From assembly GCA_032164245.1 (NCBI GenBank), contig JAVMKO010000020.1:12118706-12182705 (forward strand): a stretch of 64,000 bases of DNA, in the 5' to 3' direction. A model generated the notes under the pieces. The model searched no databases. It saw nothing but the letters and a program-made list of their open reading frames with translations, and was not told where the DNA came from. Numbering within the stretch: the first letter of the stretch is position 1; every line of letters starts with the position of its first letter. Source of the DNA: Sternotherus odoratus. Taxonomy: Eukaryota > Chordata > Testudines > Kinosternidae. Both the position numbers and the translations under genes were made by a program. Of this stretch, positions 9,802 to 20,544 are shown piece after piece.

Positions 9802-12113
9802 CTACTCTTCTGATCATATTAAACACCTTGAGATTGATGATGAGCATTATATAGGAACTAGTTATTTATTATTATTATTACTATTACTGCTGCTGAAAGC
9901 TGAAGCTGAGGTGGCTCTTTGTAAGAGATGACCATTATGTTCAAAATAATCCTTGATCTATTATTTTCTTATGTAAGTGGGAAATTAATCAAAAGAAGGG
10001 GAACTCTTTTTTCATCTCTAATACTAAAGAAGCAATAAGTATTCTCCCAGTTTCTGTAGACTTCAGACTGTTACTCACAATCTTTTAGCAGTCTGTATAA
10101 GTCTGCCAAAACGACCAGAGGGAACAACCTTGAAAATCTACTGCCAGTAGAAAGGGGAATGCAACTTAATGAAAGTACAACAGGGATTTAGAGCTGCTCA
10201 CATATCTCGGCTGCCTGTTGAAAAGTATGTTATACCAAAGATCACAGTAGCATGTTATCTTTTCCCCCAGTGTCCTGGGAAGTTTGAGGATCATAAGAGC
10301 CCATTTTTATATCTGATGGTTCATGACCCTCGAAGAGCTTTGCTCCCTGTTGTACACAGACACCAAAGATCCACAAAAGACATGAAAGTTTCCTCAGGGC
10401 AGGGTAGTTTGCTGCCTCTGAATCAAGCACTATATGATTTTTATCTGATGCTGCAAAATGTTTCAAAGCCTAACTTTTTCAGTTTTGCCTACCTGCTTTT
10501 AGATATCCCTAGCCTCCATTGACCTTGACTCTGTTATGGACATTGCAAATGGAAACAGGCATATTTGATCACTATCCCTTCTTACCTTCCCAGCCAATGC
10601 ACCAATCTGTTCATGTTCAGTCGAGCGGGCTGAGGAATGCTTTTTCTCCCCATGAAAATGAAAATTTTCAGAAAAAAGAAAGTTGCTTTCCACTAAAATA
10701 TTTGGGTTTTCATCAAAAAGAACTGGGCACTTTGGTTGTGAACAGAATTGTTGGTGGTGTTTGACATATGGAGAACAAATTTCCTTAGTGAAAAAATTCT
10801 TTTTTGACAAGACTCCACTTGCGGTGATAAAAGTAGAGAGGTGCTGATGATGGACGTTCCACTTCATGAAGGATTTCATGGATTTCACCTACTCATCCTA
10901 TACGTGGGAAATGGTTCTTTTGGATCAAATTGCAGACAAGGTATTAAAGACTCTAGCCTCACATTCCTCATCTCTTTCCTACAGATGCATGGTAGGGGGA
11001 GGAAGGGATGAATGTCTTGTGAAGTCAGCACCTAGGAGTGAAGGTTATATGTGGATTCAGATTTTGGTGTTGCTCAGTCTTCCTATTAGTAAAAATGGGC
11101 ATCAGTATGACTTTGTGGTGATAGTGGTGGTACGTTGTGTGGCTTCGTTAGTTACATTTTAAGCCCTTTCAGATCCTTAGATGGATGGAACTATACAAGT
11201 GCTAACTATTATTATGAATTAGGAGGAAACTGTAATAATATAAATTCCACTGGAAATTTATTCTAGAGTCTACTGAATTGATGCAAAAAATAAGTTTGGC
11301 TAAATTCTATGAGCCTGTATTACCTTTCCAGTCTTCTGCCCACATTAAGTGACACCCATTTATATAACTCTCTGTCTCCATTCTGCTATGACAATGGGCA
11401 GGCGATTTTTGGATTACACATTCTTTAATGCCAAGGTGCGTAAATTATCCTGTAGAGTGAGGGCAAAAATGCAGGGTTCTTTTGTTGGCTTGTTAATAGA
11501 AATATTCAACTTGATTGCCATTTCTAAGCAGCTCATTGTGTTGAGATGAGCTTCTCTGTGTTCTTTTTCTTTGAGCCCATATAGAAATTGCTCTCTCGCT
11601 GTGATTGGTTCTTGATTTGTCCTAGAGTCACAACTGGCTTGTTCCTTTAGCATTATGGTAGGTTTCCAGCTGTGCAGTTGAAGCAATCCATGGGATTTAT
11701 CATTGTTAGAGACAGTTTTATATGTCTTCAGTGCAGTTAGCTGTTCAGATGCTGGTGTTGCCATTTGTCTTATTTAATAGGGCTTTAGTCATGTGCATGA
11801 AACGTATATTTACCTCTAGGACAACACTTATTGGTGTTTCATGCTGCTTGCCATAGGTGTTGTGGCTGACTGGTTAGGATTTAATGCCAAACAATGCCAA
11901 TAATCTTAAAACTAAACTAAGGAACGATGCTGAGATAACTGTTGTGTCTCCAGATGGTATGATGGCTAGTAGTGGCATCCATTATCATCATGGCCATTAG
12001 GATAATGGTAGCGCATGAATATTTTACCTTGGCATTATTGGTAGTGAGCGATAATAAACTGTAGCAGGCAGAATATTTGGGTCCTGCTGATAAACTCATC
12101 TGTCTTTTGTTTG
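9802..12113. other. long stretch without a recognisable gene
   Basis: Contains a short ATT microsatellite (about 9866-9885). A MIR-like tail lies at about 11160-11215. A 'ccatgaaaatgaaaattttcagaaaa' style AT-rich block near 10650-10690 resembles an old interspersed repeat. The longest open frames here (about 117 residues plus strand at 10169, 129 residues minus strand ending at 10499) show no motif and no codon bias that I can see. I do not call them genes. Confidence 0.4.
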
Positions 12114-12245
12114 CAGTGTTGTTGTAGCTGTGTTGGTCCCAGGGCATTAGGGAGACAAGGTGGGTGAGGTAATACCTTTTATTGGACCAACTTCTGTTGG
12201 TGAGAGAGACAAGCTTTTGAGCTTACACAGAGTTTTTCTTCAGGT
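12114..12245 (-). mobile_element. PLE terminal fragment (type 4)
   Basis: The plus strand reads 'gttgttgtagctgtgttgg' then 'gtgaggtaatacctttt', 'attggaccaacttctgttgg' and 'gagacaagcttttgagctta'. This matches, in reverse orientation, the end of the decayed PLE at 60480-62330 ('gttggtccaataagatatta', 'gaagagctct'). Only the 3' terminus is present, as expected of a 5'-truncated retroelement. Confidence 0.7.
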
Positions 12246-12339
12246 TGTCGTCTTCTTCATGAGTTTATCGTGTCTGTTTTAGTTCATTGTAGCTATGTCT
12301 TCCCCCACGTCCCAGACACATACACATGTACATAGAAAG

Positions 12340-12485
12340 GATCTAATTCTGATCCCACTTACACTGTCCTTACACCAGTGTAACTGCACTGATGTCAATG
12401 GAGCTATCTTTGATTTACATTATTGTAACAGCACTAACCTCATTAGAATTACTCCTGGTTCACATAGGTGTAACTGATCTGGCCT
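12340..12485. repeat. old repeat, 'gtaactgcactgatgtcaatgg' family
   Basis: It has the inverted-symmetric layout 'cagtgtaact...gatgtcaatggagct...tgatttaca...gtgtaactgatctggcc'. Related pieces lie at 17380-17469/19874-19900, 20895-21000, 27675-27756, 41060-41155, 53340-53412 and 54505-54600. A useful family because one copy supplied the target of the large PLE. Confidence 0.5.
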
Positions 12486-13290
12486 CTAAGGATTTACACT
12501 TGTGTGAGAGGAGAAAGGCCCAAAGAATGCCAGGGCATTATTTTTAAATGGGTCTCAACTTAGCTGCTTAGTGAGGCACAGCTCATAGTTCAAGAGATTT
12601 AACTGGTTTTGCCTTTAAAACCTTGGGCACAATTGCTGGGGGCTAGGAAATTGGCATTATTGGCCAGTGTAAGCAATATGCTAGACAACAGTTCAGTCTT
12701 GGAGGTGAACTGGGAGGAGTGCCGACAGGGATGATAGTAAGAAACCCAGACTTTCCTGATGACCAGCATCAATTAAAAATCTCTAGGGTCATTAGGAGAC
12801 CATGTGTTAAGTGAGAATGCAAGCAATCAGGATCTTGCTTACGCACTAAGGAGCTTTCCCAGCAGTGACGGGGGATTCATTTGTGTGAAGCCCCATCAGT
12901 TCTAACTCCAGAAAAGAATACTTCTGCTGCTGAAATGAACTGAAGATGCAACATAGGGGTCTGGAGAATGGTCTTCATTTGTCACATTTATTTGTTAAAA
13001 GGAGGCGACGTGCTGTCAGAACCCCCATTAAAACAGTTCCCCTTATTTATTAGCCCTGCCAGCAGCTTTGACTGAAAGCTTTGGTGCCTTTTTATAAAGA
13101 GCTTGTCTTTCCAAAGAAGCCTAAGAACAACAACAACAACAAATTGGTTTTGTTTGTTATTTGGCATATGAAAATTGGTTCTTTTGTTATAACTTGCCCA
13201 GCTTCATTGCCTGCTCGGCAAAGACCATTATTGATTTGTATGAAAACAAAATCTAGAGGCCCCAACTGGGATTGATGTTGCATTGTGACC
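12486..13290. other. no gene recognised
   Basis: Unique DNA with a short AAC microsatellite at about 13126-13142. Nothing coding or structural is supported. Confidence 0.4.
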
Positions 13291-13299
13291 AGTGCCGTG

Positions 13300-13407
13300 T
13301 GTACGTGTAGTAAGAGACAGTCACTGTCCGGGAGACTATAGGTGGCGATGAGGGAGTATCATTGTTTCTATTTCACAGAGGGAGAACTAAGGCACAGAGA
13401 GAATAAG
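13300..13407 (-). repeat. MIR SINE, minus orientation, first half
   Basis: 'tttctatttcacagaggga' followed by 'gaactaaggcacagagagaa' is the reverse of the MIR core (ctctgtgcctcagtttcc...). The MIR resumes at 13838 with 'aagtgacatgcccaaggtca', so a later insertion split it. Confidence 0.65.
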
Positions 13408-13441
13408 GGGTTGTCTATATGGCGCAGCACATGAACTAAAG

Positions 13442-13597
13442 AATCAGAGAGGTAGCCATGTTAGTCTGGAATAGCAGAGGTAAAAAGTCCTGTGGCACCT
13501 TAAAGACTAACTATAAAGTTTTGAAGCATAAGCTTTCGTGGGCTAATACCCACTTCGTCGGATGCAAGCAGTGCATCCGACGAAGTGGGTATTAGTC
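13442..13597 (-). mobile_element. PLE terminal fragment with partial fold-back, 12-bp target duplication
   Basis: Begins 'atcagagaggtag' after a shared boundary base pair and reads through 'gtggcaccttaaagactaac' and 'gcataagctttcgtgggc' to 'ggatgc'. It then turns back with a short inverted copy (gcatccgacgaagtggg...). Perfect 12-bp duplication CATGAACTAAAG at 13430-13441 and 13598-13609. Compared with the fold-backs at 42377 and 61915, the inverted arm here is short (about 30 nt). No coding sequence; moved by a full-length PLE. Confidence 0.9.
13526..13565 (-). ncRNA. hammerhead-ribozyme-like motif in a PLE end (degenerate)
   Basis: The minus strand reads CCGACGA, then GTGGG-loop-CCCAC, then GAAA, then GC-TTAT-GC. 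The order equals the hammerhead core (CUGANGA, stem II, GAAA, very short stem III). U4 is C here, so activity is doubtful. Confidence 0.4.
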
Positions 13598-13837
13598 CAT
13601 GAACTAAAGAGTGATATTTCTCAAGCTCACCACCATGGTGTGCACTAACTGATCCACTGCTTGCCTGCAATAAAATTCCCTAGTGAGCATTAGTGCAGTC
13701 CTGTGTCGCACAGCACTATGTTACCACGCACAGGGGAGCTTTTAGAGTGCAACAGCAGGGTCTACACAGGGAAGTAGTGCACAACATATTGGTACGCTTT
13801 AGAAATCATACCCCTTGAGTGCACATTGCCGTGACGT

Positions 13838-13930
13838 GTAAACAAGCCACAAGTGACATGCCCAAGGTCACACCGACAGTATGTGGTAGAAATGGGAGCT
13901 GAACTTCTGTCTCTTCCATCCCCATCTTGG
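13838..13930 (-). repeat. MIR SINE, minus orientation, second half
   Basis: 'aagtgacatgcccaaggtca' followed by 'caccgacagtatgtgg' and 'gggagctgaac' continues the MIR from 13407. Confidence 0.6.
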
Positions 13931-14149
13931 GTTTTAATTACAAGAAGACCATAGTTCATGAATATGTATGTTTCCCATTCAGTTGCATGCAATGTTCTGT
14001 CAGAGCCCAGACATCTGGCCTGGCATGGACAAATATGCAGAGCAAGATATAGGATATTGAGAGAACCTTTGTGAAGCTGTCACTGCATCAAGTGATTAGA
14101 TTAGGATTGGATCAATGGTCCTGGGGAATCTCTTTCTGGCTCTTCTGTT

Positions 14150-14300
14150 AAACGTCAAGTCACTTCACCACACCTGGTTCCTGTTTCCCCATCTATAAAA
14201 TGAGTGTAATTACCTTTACTTCACAGGGACATAGAGAAGACTAATTCATGTTTGAAAAGAACTTGGGGCTCCAGAGATTAAATGTTCTGGAGCAGCGTAT
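14150..14300 (+). repeat. MIR SINE body
   Basis: 'cctgtttccccatctataaa' then 'atgagtgtaattacctttac' follows the MIR consensus (tcagtttccccatctgtaaaatgg...). Confidence 0.6.
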
Positions 14301-14400
14301 CATTTAAACTTGAAATTATATAGACCCTTTCCTTGCATCTGCAACTAAGAGCAGAAGACTATAGAGCTTGCTATAGGATGGGATTATACTAGAGGATTAA

Positions 14401-14545
14401 GGGTATGTCTATACTGTAATAAAACACGTATGGCTGGCACATATCACCTGACTCAGGATCACAGGGTTTGGGCTGCGGGGCTATAAAATTGCAATGTAGA
14501 CATTCTGGTTCGGGCTGAAGCCAGGGCTTTGGGACCACATGAGGG
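14401..14545. repeat. MITE-like repeat, same family as 3471-3665
   Basis: 'gtatgtctatactgtaataa' at the left, 'ggctataaaattgcaatgta' in the middle and 'gggctttgggacc' at the right match the family that also occurs at 3471 and 26355. Probably half of a palindromic element. Confidence 0.55.
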
Positions 14546-15989
14546 GGGCACATGCATGCTTCAAAAGCTGTTTGAGTGTGCATGTAAATAAAGGCATGTG
14601 TCTATTGAGTATATTTGAGAGCATGCATGCAAGGACCTGTATTTATGTAAGTGCGAACATGTAAGACCACTTGCAAGAGCAGGGTTGGTGACCAGTTATG
14701 TGCTTGTATGGTACCTATGTATGTACATAGGTGTGCTTGTGAGCATGGATGCAAATTAAGACTGGGGGAGAGGGAAGTGCAGCAATTTAATTTATTCCAC
14801 TGACATTTTTATGCCTCTAGACAAAAGAATGGATGTCAGATCGAAACAGTCTGGAAGTCTCAATAGCTGGTTATTGATCTTAAATTTCTTCTTGGTAAAA
14901 ATAGGAATCAGCACATAATTGATAAAACAAACATACTCTGGGCAGCAAACAGCTTATTGATGACCTGCCTCGGGATAAAGTCATGAAGATGGCCTCGTTG
15001 CCCTCTTGCCTTGACTTGGGGGATTTCTCTGCTGCCACCCTCCCTCTCTGAGAGCAGCGATAGATTCATTTTGTGCTGGCGGGAGAATGCTGGCGTTGTG
15101 GGAGTTACCTGTTCAGCTCCATATATCTCTGTCATGTTACCTCTGCTAATTACCACAAGAGCCTTCTTGACAGCTATTATTACAGGCAATTTTATCCACA
15201 CTGACATGGGAGACTGAAGCCTTGTAAGCATTTAGGAGGAATTTAAAAAAAAAAATAGGTCAGTTTATGCTGTGCTTTAACTGGTTTCCCTGTTAGTGTG
15301 GGTACGTGATCAGAGAGCAATTAGTGCTTTTAGAAAAATTAGCCTGAGAACATTCACCTAGCCAGGTACCTGGAAGGAAAGTTCAATAGGAGAAGACTTT
15401 AATGAGCTATTGACCTAAGCCACGTTCTCATTCTCTTGTTTAAATGGCAAAGTCTTATCCCATCCCTTTGCCGTATACAGGGCTTTGGACAACCAAATCT
15501 CATTAAAATGAATGGGAATTGAGTGTCCAGCTCTGCTTAGCCTTGTGTTCTGAAGGATCAATGATCATGCTAGACCTATTTCACCCAGCATCGTACAGGA
15601 GACATATGCAAATACCCACCTGTTATTATTGAGCATATGAGTGTGCTCAGCAAGCTGCATTGGTGGGAAAAAAAATGCTTAATATCCCCCACAGAGAGAC
15701 AGGGAATGTGATGATTCCATGGTTTCTTTAGTCAGGTCCATTGTCAGTCCCCAGAGACAGGAAGTTGTAGAATCCATTGCAAGATATCTAGGAGCACTGA
15801 ATGGAACCCTGCTATAGAGTCCTAGAAAGGGATTCTCTCAAGCCAAGAGCTACAGGCCACATCTCCACAAACATTTTGGGGTCTGGTCCATTCAAGGAAA
15901 TCTGCAATGACTCTTTCTCCCCTCCTCTTCACTGGCTGTCGTATCCAGCTATTGTCTATAGGCTTAAGGCTACACTGGAAGCTCTACAG
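14546..15989. other. unique DNA; candidate conserved non-coding block at about 14850-15240
   Basis: The first 200 bp are TG/CA-rich (gcatgcatgc, tgtatgtacata). From about 14850 to 15240 the DNA is repeat-free with TAATT words and low divergence signs. It contains overlapping chance frames on both strands. Remainder featureless. Confidence 0.3.
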
Positions 15990-16086
15990 TGGATGATTTA
16001 GTGGGGGATTGGTCCTGCTTTGAGCAGGGGGTTGGACTAGATACCTCCTGAGGTCCCTTCCAACCCTGATCTTCTATTATTCTGTG
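15990..16086 (+). mobile_element. CR1 LINE 3' terminus, 5'-truncated
   Basis: 'ggggattggtcctgctttga', 'gcagggggttggactagat' and 'ggtcccttccaaccctgat' followed by ATTATTCT form the CR1 3' end. The tail is also shared by the tRNA-derived SINE at 43481. Confidence 0.85.
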
Positions 16087-16087
16087 G

Positions 16088-16345
16088 TGAAGCTGCACTG
16101 CTGTAGCGCATGTGATGAAGACATTTTATGCAAACAGGAGAGAGCTCTCCCGTCTGTCCAATAAAGCCACTTCTGTGAGAGGAAGTAGCTATGTTGGTGG
16201 GAGAAACTCTCCCGCCAACATAGCACTGTCCACACTGGCATGCACTTCAGTGTAACTTACATCACTAAGGTGGGTGGCTTATTCACATCCTTGAGCGACA
16301 TAAATTATACCGTCGTAATCTGTAGTATAGACCAGCCTGCATTCT
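16088..16345. mobile_element. MITE with internal 'ctctcccg' palindrome
   Basis: It contains the inverted pair 'gagagctctcccgtc...gaaactctcccgccaacatag'. It ends 'cgtaatctgtagtatagacc', a terminal motif seen in other turtle MITEs. Left end near 'tgcactgctgtagcgcatg'. No coding sequence. Confidence 0.5.
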
Positions 16346-16440
16346 TAGATTATTAGCTCTTCAAGGCCAGGACATTGTGTTAGCAGTTTCTACTGCACCT
16401 AGAACAAAAGCACTACTGTAATACCACTCATACTAATGCT
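16346..16440 (+). repeat. L2/MIR-type tail fragment
   Basis: 'tagctcttcaaggccaggac' then 'tactgcacctagaacaaaag' matches the common L2/MIR tail order. Confidence 0.45.
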
Positions 16441-17380
16441 AATACTTCAAATGTCACTTCAATGAAACTTTGTTTGCACCATAAGCTATACAAATGTTGT
16501 CAAAGTGTAAAAATAAACTAGACCCCTCAGGTGTCTGTCAGAGGATGCTAAGATCCATCAATGATGGGGCTACTTGCTGCAGTTGGAGTCTGATCCCCTC
16601 TGTCCATTTCTTAGCAGTGTGATTTCCTGACATAGATGCTGGTTGCTACATAGCCTGGTGTCATCTCAGATGTCCCTCTCCTTAGCCTCAGTGTTAGAAA
16701 CAGCATATGGAAGGGCGTTTTGGCCTCTGGCTCTTCATAGTAAAAACAAACAATGGCTATATTGCTTCCACTCTACCCTCTCATATTCCAGCTGCAGGTT
16801 TTATGTCAGGTCACATTTAATTTCTGATAATGTGGTAGGTTTGTGCCTCATGTCAGGGAGAGAGCAAAACAAATAAACCCTTTCCCCCCAAAAAACCACA
16901 CAACTTTTTAAGATCTGTTGCCATCCTGATGGAAAATGACAAGCCCTAGAAAATATTTTACAAGTGCCAATTACTCAAAGGACATGTAGGTGCCATGACC
17001 ATTAATGTTAATAGCACTTACAATGCTCCAGGACATTGTGGAACAATGCACTCCATGCTCTTCAATAAAACAATTAGTACCTCCAAGCCAAGGTTGTATC
17101 CTCTGTTAAAGGATTAGGTCATTAACCTTGACAATGTGTTCTCACTTTCAGATTCAACTTAATTAGTGTCCAAGGTAATATTTAAGAGCACACTTCACAT
17201 CTCATTCGTTGTATGAATGTATTAGCTGATCATAAACAGAGCAGCCCTTTGAGGCTCAAAGGAGTTAGAAAGCGGGCAGAAGAAACATGCAGAAGGAGAG
17301 AGAGACACACACAATAGTCTGAATAAGGGCAAGACACAGACACTTAAAGGTGTCCCTATGGATGAATAAAGGGAAGAGAG
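16441..17380. other. unique DNA; candidate conserved non-coding block at about 16970-17250
   Basis: A stretch with several TTAAT/ATTAG words and no repeat signature. No exon detected. Short purine-rich part at 17265-17320. Confidence 0.3.
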
Positions 17381-17552
17381 AAAACAGTGTATCAAAATCT
17401 ACCCCTACTTGGAGTGGTGTAAAATACGAATGAACTGCTGCCATCTATAGAGTTACACTAATAAAAAAGAATCAGAGAGGTAGCCGTGTTAGTCTGGAAT
17501 TGCAGAAGTTACAGAGTCCTGTGGCACCTTAAAGACTAACTAAAGTATTGAA

Positions 17553-17592
17553 GCATAAGCTTTCGTGGGTTAATACCCACTTCATCAGATGC
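17553..17592 (-). ncRNA. hammerhead-ribozyme-like motif with canonical CTGATGA core
   Basis: On the minus strand: CTGATGA (17588-17582), stem II AGTGGG-TATTAA-CCCAC, GAAA (17564-17561), then GC-TTAT-GC as a very short stem III with a 4-nt loop. This is the order and spacing of a type I hammerhead with tiny stem III, as reported for PLE terminal repeats. I cannot see a convincing stem I, so self-cleavage is unproven. Confidence 0.5.
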
Positions 17593-17796
17593 ATGCAGTG
17601 GAAGTATCCAGGGGCAGGTATAAATAGGTAGGCAAGAACCAGGTTAGAGATAACAGGGTGGGTCCAATGGGGCTGAACCAGCTTGTTATCTCTAATCAGG
17701 GAGGGTGAGGTATTCCTCTAGAAGCTGAACTGGAGGTGTGAACAGCGAGAGAAGATAAACTGCTCTTGTAGTTAGCTAGCCATTCATAATCCCTAT

Positions 17797-18307
17797 TCAG
17801 TCCAGAGTTGATTGTATCAAATTTGCAGTCTGGTCTTGAAGTTTTTTTGCTGCAATATGGTGACTTTTAAATCTGTAATTGTGTGTCCGGGCAGACTGAA
17901 GTGTTCTCCTACAGGTTTTTGTATATTGCCATTCCTGATATCTGATTTGTGTCCATTTATCCTTTTTCATAGGGACTGTCCAGTTTGGCCTATGTACATA
18001 GCGGAGGGCCATTGCTGGCGCATAATGGCATATATGACATTGGTAGATGTGCAAGTGAATGAAACAGTGATGGTGTGGCTGATCTGGTTTGGTCCTGTGA
18101 TGGTATTGCTGGTGTAGATATGTGGGCAGAGTTGGCATCGAGGTTTGTTGCATGGATTGGTTCCTGAGTTAGAGTTATTATGGCGCGGTGTGCTGTTGCT
18201 GGTGAGAATATGCTTGAGGTTGGCAGGTTGTCTGTGGGCCAGGACTGGCCTGCCTCCCAAGGCCTTTGAAAGTGAGGGATTGTTGTCCAGGATGGATTGT
18301 AGATCAC
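17797..18307 (-). pseudogene. PLE GIY-YIG endonuclease region (broken)
   Basis: Minus-strand frames give a linker with 'CNKPRCQLCPHIYTSNTI' (paired cysteines as in PLE linkers), then 'VIYAIMRQQWPSAMYIGQTG', the GIY-YIG core with its two tyrosines and glycine. The frame shifts just after 'GQTGQSL' and continues as 'MKKDKWTQIRYQEW' in another frame. The intact relative at 45985-46305 shows that the normal reading is 'GQTGQSLCKRINGHKSDI', so several bases are missing or altered here. In active PLEs this domain nicks DNA to prime reverse transcription. This copy cannot. Confidence 0.85.
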
Positions 18308-18497
18308 TGATGATGCATTGGAGAGGCTTTAATTGAGGACTGTAGATGATGGCCAGTGGTGTTCTGTTGTTTTCTTTCTTGGGTTTGTCTTGCAGCAGCA
18401 GCCTTCTGGGTACACATCTGGCTCTGGTGATCTGTGTCCTTATTTCATTGTGTGGGTATTGTAGTTTTGAGAAAGCTTGGTGAAGATCTTGTAGGTG

Positions 18498-19503
18498 TTA
18501 GTCTGTGTCTGAGGGGTTGGAGCAAATATGATTGTACCTCAGTGCTTGGCTGTAGACAATGGATCCTGTGGTGTGTCCGGGATGGAAGCTGGTGGCATGA
18601 AGGTAGGCATAGCTGTCGGTAGGTTTTCGGTACAGGGTGGTGTTAATGTGGCCATCATTAATTTGCACTGTGGAGTCTAGGAAGTGGGCCTCCCATGTAG
18701 ACTGGTCCAGGCTGAGGTGGAAGTTGTTGAAATCATGGTGGAATTTTTCCAGAGTTTCTTTCCCATGGGTCCAGATTATGAGGATGTCATCAATGTAGTG
18801 TAGATAGAGAAGGGGGGTGAGTGGACGAGAATTGAGGAAGCGTTGTTCCAGGTCAGCCATAAAGATGTTGGCATACTGTGGGGCCATGCGGGTGCCCATA
18901 GCAGTGCCACTGGTTTGGAGGTATATATTGTCACCAAACTTGAAATAATTATGTGTGAGGATAAAGTCACAGAGCTCAGCAACCACTTGTACTGTGGCAT
19001 CATCAGGGAAACTATTCCTGACAGCTTGTATTCCATCTCTGTGTGGGATGTTTGTGTAGAGAGCCTCTACATCCATGGTGGCTAGGATGGTGTTTTCTGG
19101 AAGATCACCAATGCATTGTAGTTTTATCAGGGCTCTAAGGGTATGTTAATTTGTTCCTGTGTTAGTATAGGGAGTGTCTTGAGTAGATGGTGCAGTTTCT
19201 TAGTATATTCCTCAGTGGAATCGGAGGGAAGTGGTCTGTAGAAATTGGTGTTGGAGAGTTGTCTGGTAGCCTCCTTTTGGTAGTCAGACCTGTCCATGAT
19301 GACAACAGCACCTCCTTTATCGGCCTCTTTGATTCTGATGTCAGGGTTGTTTCTGAGACTGGGGGTAGCATTGCGTTCTGCACGACTTAGGTTGTGAGGC
19401 AGGCGATGTTGTTTTTCCACAATTTCTGCCTGTGCATGTCGGCAGAAGCATTCTATGTATAGGTCCAGACTGTCATTTCGACCCTCAGGAGGAGTCCATG
19501 TGG
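18498..19503 (-). pseudogene. PLE reverse transcriptase (internally deleted)
   Basis: From right to left: an open frame from about 19503 to 19127 with 'EADKGGAVVIMDRSDYQKEA', the N-terminal PLE motif; then a deletion; then 19076-18498 with 'DVEALYTNIPH', 'GTAMGTRMAPQYANIFM' and the catalytic 'YIDDILIIW', followed by 'FLDSTVQI' and 'LYRKPTD'. These are RT motifs A to E of the PLE type. About 200 bp between 'ttagagccc' (about 19130) and 'attggtgatcttcc' are missing. The missing segment (LPKIHKPGNPGRP...) survives in the inverted copy at 19540-19757. Stops at the junction make it a pseudogene. Confidence 0.88.
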
Positions 19504-19863
19504 AGTTCTACACTAACACAGGAACAAATTAACATACCCTTAGAGCCCCGACCGGGGTTATTCTATCTATTACCCAAGATCCACAAACCTGGAAATCCTG
19601 GACGCCCCATCATCTCGGGCATTGGCACTCTCACTGAAGGACTGTCTGGATATGTGGACTCTCTACTTAGACCCTATGCCACCAGCACTCCCAGCTATCT
19701 TTGTGACACCACCGACTTCCTGAGAAAACTAGAAAGCATTGGTGATCTTCCAGAAATACTTCCACTGCATGCATCCGACGAACTGGGTATTAACCCACGA
19801 AATCTTATGCTTCAATACTTTAGTTAGTCTTTAAGGTGCCACAGGACTCTTTGTAACTTTGTA
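19504..19863 (+). pseudogene. inverted, internally deleted second PLE copy
   Basis: Plus strand. An open RT fragment (19500-19757) carries 'LLPKIHKPGNPGRP', 'GTLTEGLSGYVDSLL' and 'DTTDFLRKLES'. It then jumps at about 19758 straight to the 3' terminal region ('tacttccactgcatgcatcc', 'aagcataag' in reverse, 'ggtgccacaggactcttt') and ends 'gtaactttgtaaa' before the target duplication. It lacks the rest of RT, the linker and GIY-YIG. The RT part it keeps is the part missing from the main copy. It stops about where the inverted arms of the small fold-backs stop. Confidence 0.85.
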
Positions 19864-20049
19864 AATAAAAAAGTCAGTGTAAGTAAGATCAGAATCAGGC
19901 CTAGAATGTTATCACTTTAATATTAATAACATTTTGTGCAGCTGTTAAATTGTCCACTCAAGGTTCTGCAAGCTCTCCATAAGACAGGGAGGAAGGATGG
20001 TCTTGTTCTGAAAGGACTGGCCAGACACTAAGGTCAACTGAGGTAAATT

Positions 20050-20290
20050 TTTGGTTTGGCCATAGACTGCCTGGGTGATCTTGGGCAAATCACTGAATAG
20101 CTCTGAGACCCAGTTCCCCACCAGTAAAATGGAGATAATAATCCTTCACTTTATTCTCCTTTTGTGTGTTTAGACTGTAAACCCTTTGGGCAGATGTGTA
20201 CTTTGTGTTTCTACAGTGGCCGTCATCTCAGTTCTGGCCTCTAGTCACTTGTGCTCTAATAATAATATCTGTTAATTAAGTTTCCCAAGA
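20050..20290 (+). repeat. MIR SINE body and tail
   Basis: 'gatcttgggcaaatcactga', 'cccagttccccaccagtaaa', 'atggagataataat' and a tail 'gactgtaaaccctttggg' give the full MIR order. One of the best preserved MIRs here. Confidence 0.7.
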
Positions 20291-20544
20291 CCTTAGCAGA
20301 GTAAATGAACAATATCCACCCTGTGCATGGTACTATAAATAATGTCAGGTATTTAGTCATTATTCCCCACATCCCAGCATGTTCATATATCTACTTTATA
20401 GCCCTTTACAATGCAGGTGATAAGAAACCCCATAGCGAAGCTCTACCCTGTCTATGTCAGATGTAGGGTAAGTGTTGGACTATGGGACATTACCCCAGTT
20501 TTACATTGTAACTTTTGGTTTCATTGTGATGATTCCGACTTGCA
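20291..20544. other. no gene recognised
   Basis: Unique DNA; nothing supported. Confidence 0.4.

Larger units (their letters stand above)
13408..13837. mobile_element. MITE-like insertion splitting a MIR, itself split by a PLE
   Basis: It lies exactly between the two MIR halves. Its ends (ggggttgtctat and gtaaacaagcc) are roughly inverted, and the body repeats 'gtgcactaac' and 'gcacagg' type motifs. A PLE fold-back (13442-13597) interrupts it. Superfamily unclear; target duplication too eroded to read. Confidence 0.5.
17470..19863 (-). mobile_element. near-complete Penelope-like element (type 1) with inverted second copy, 10-bp target duplication
   Basis: The element starts at left with its 3' terminus (atcagagaggtagccgtg on plus) and runs minus-ward through a 3' untranslated region, a GIY-YIG endonuclease region, and a reverse transcriptase region to about 19503. 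Its 5' end then joins a second copy in the opposite orientation (about 19504-19863), which ends in another terminal sequence. Identical AATAAAAAAG flanks sit at 17460-17469 and 19864-19873. Joining the flanks restores an old 'gagttacact...agtgtaagtaagatcagaat' repeat, so the whole composite entered as one event. The C-terminal GIY-YIG domain and RT pairing define PLEs. Frames are broken, so it is inactive. Confidence 0.9.

Noticed and set aside
10499..10888. Minus-strand 129-residue frame
   Set aside because: No motif, no neighbouring exon signals, and part overlaps an AT-rich interspersed-repeat-like block.
18776..19085. Alternative frames antisense or out of frame to the PLE reverse transcriptase
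   Set aside because: Shadows of the RT frame at 18498-19076, which carries the catalytic YIDD motif.
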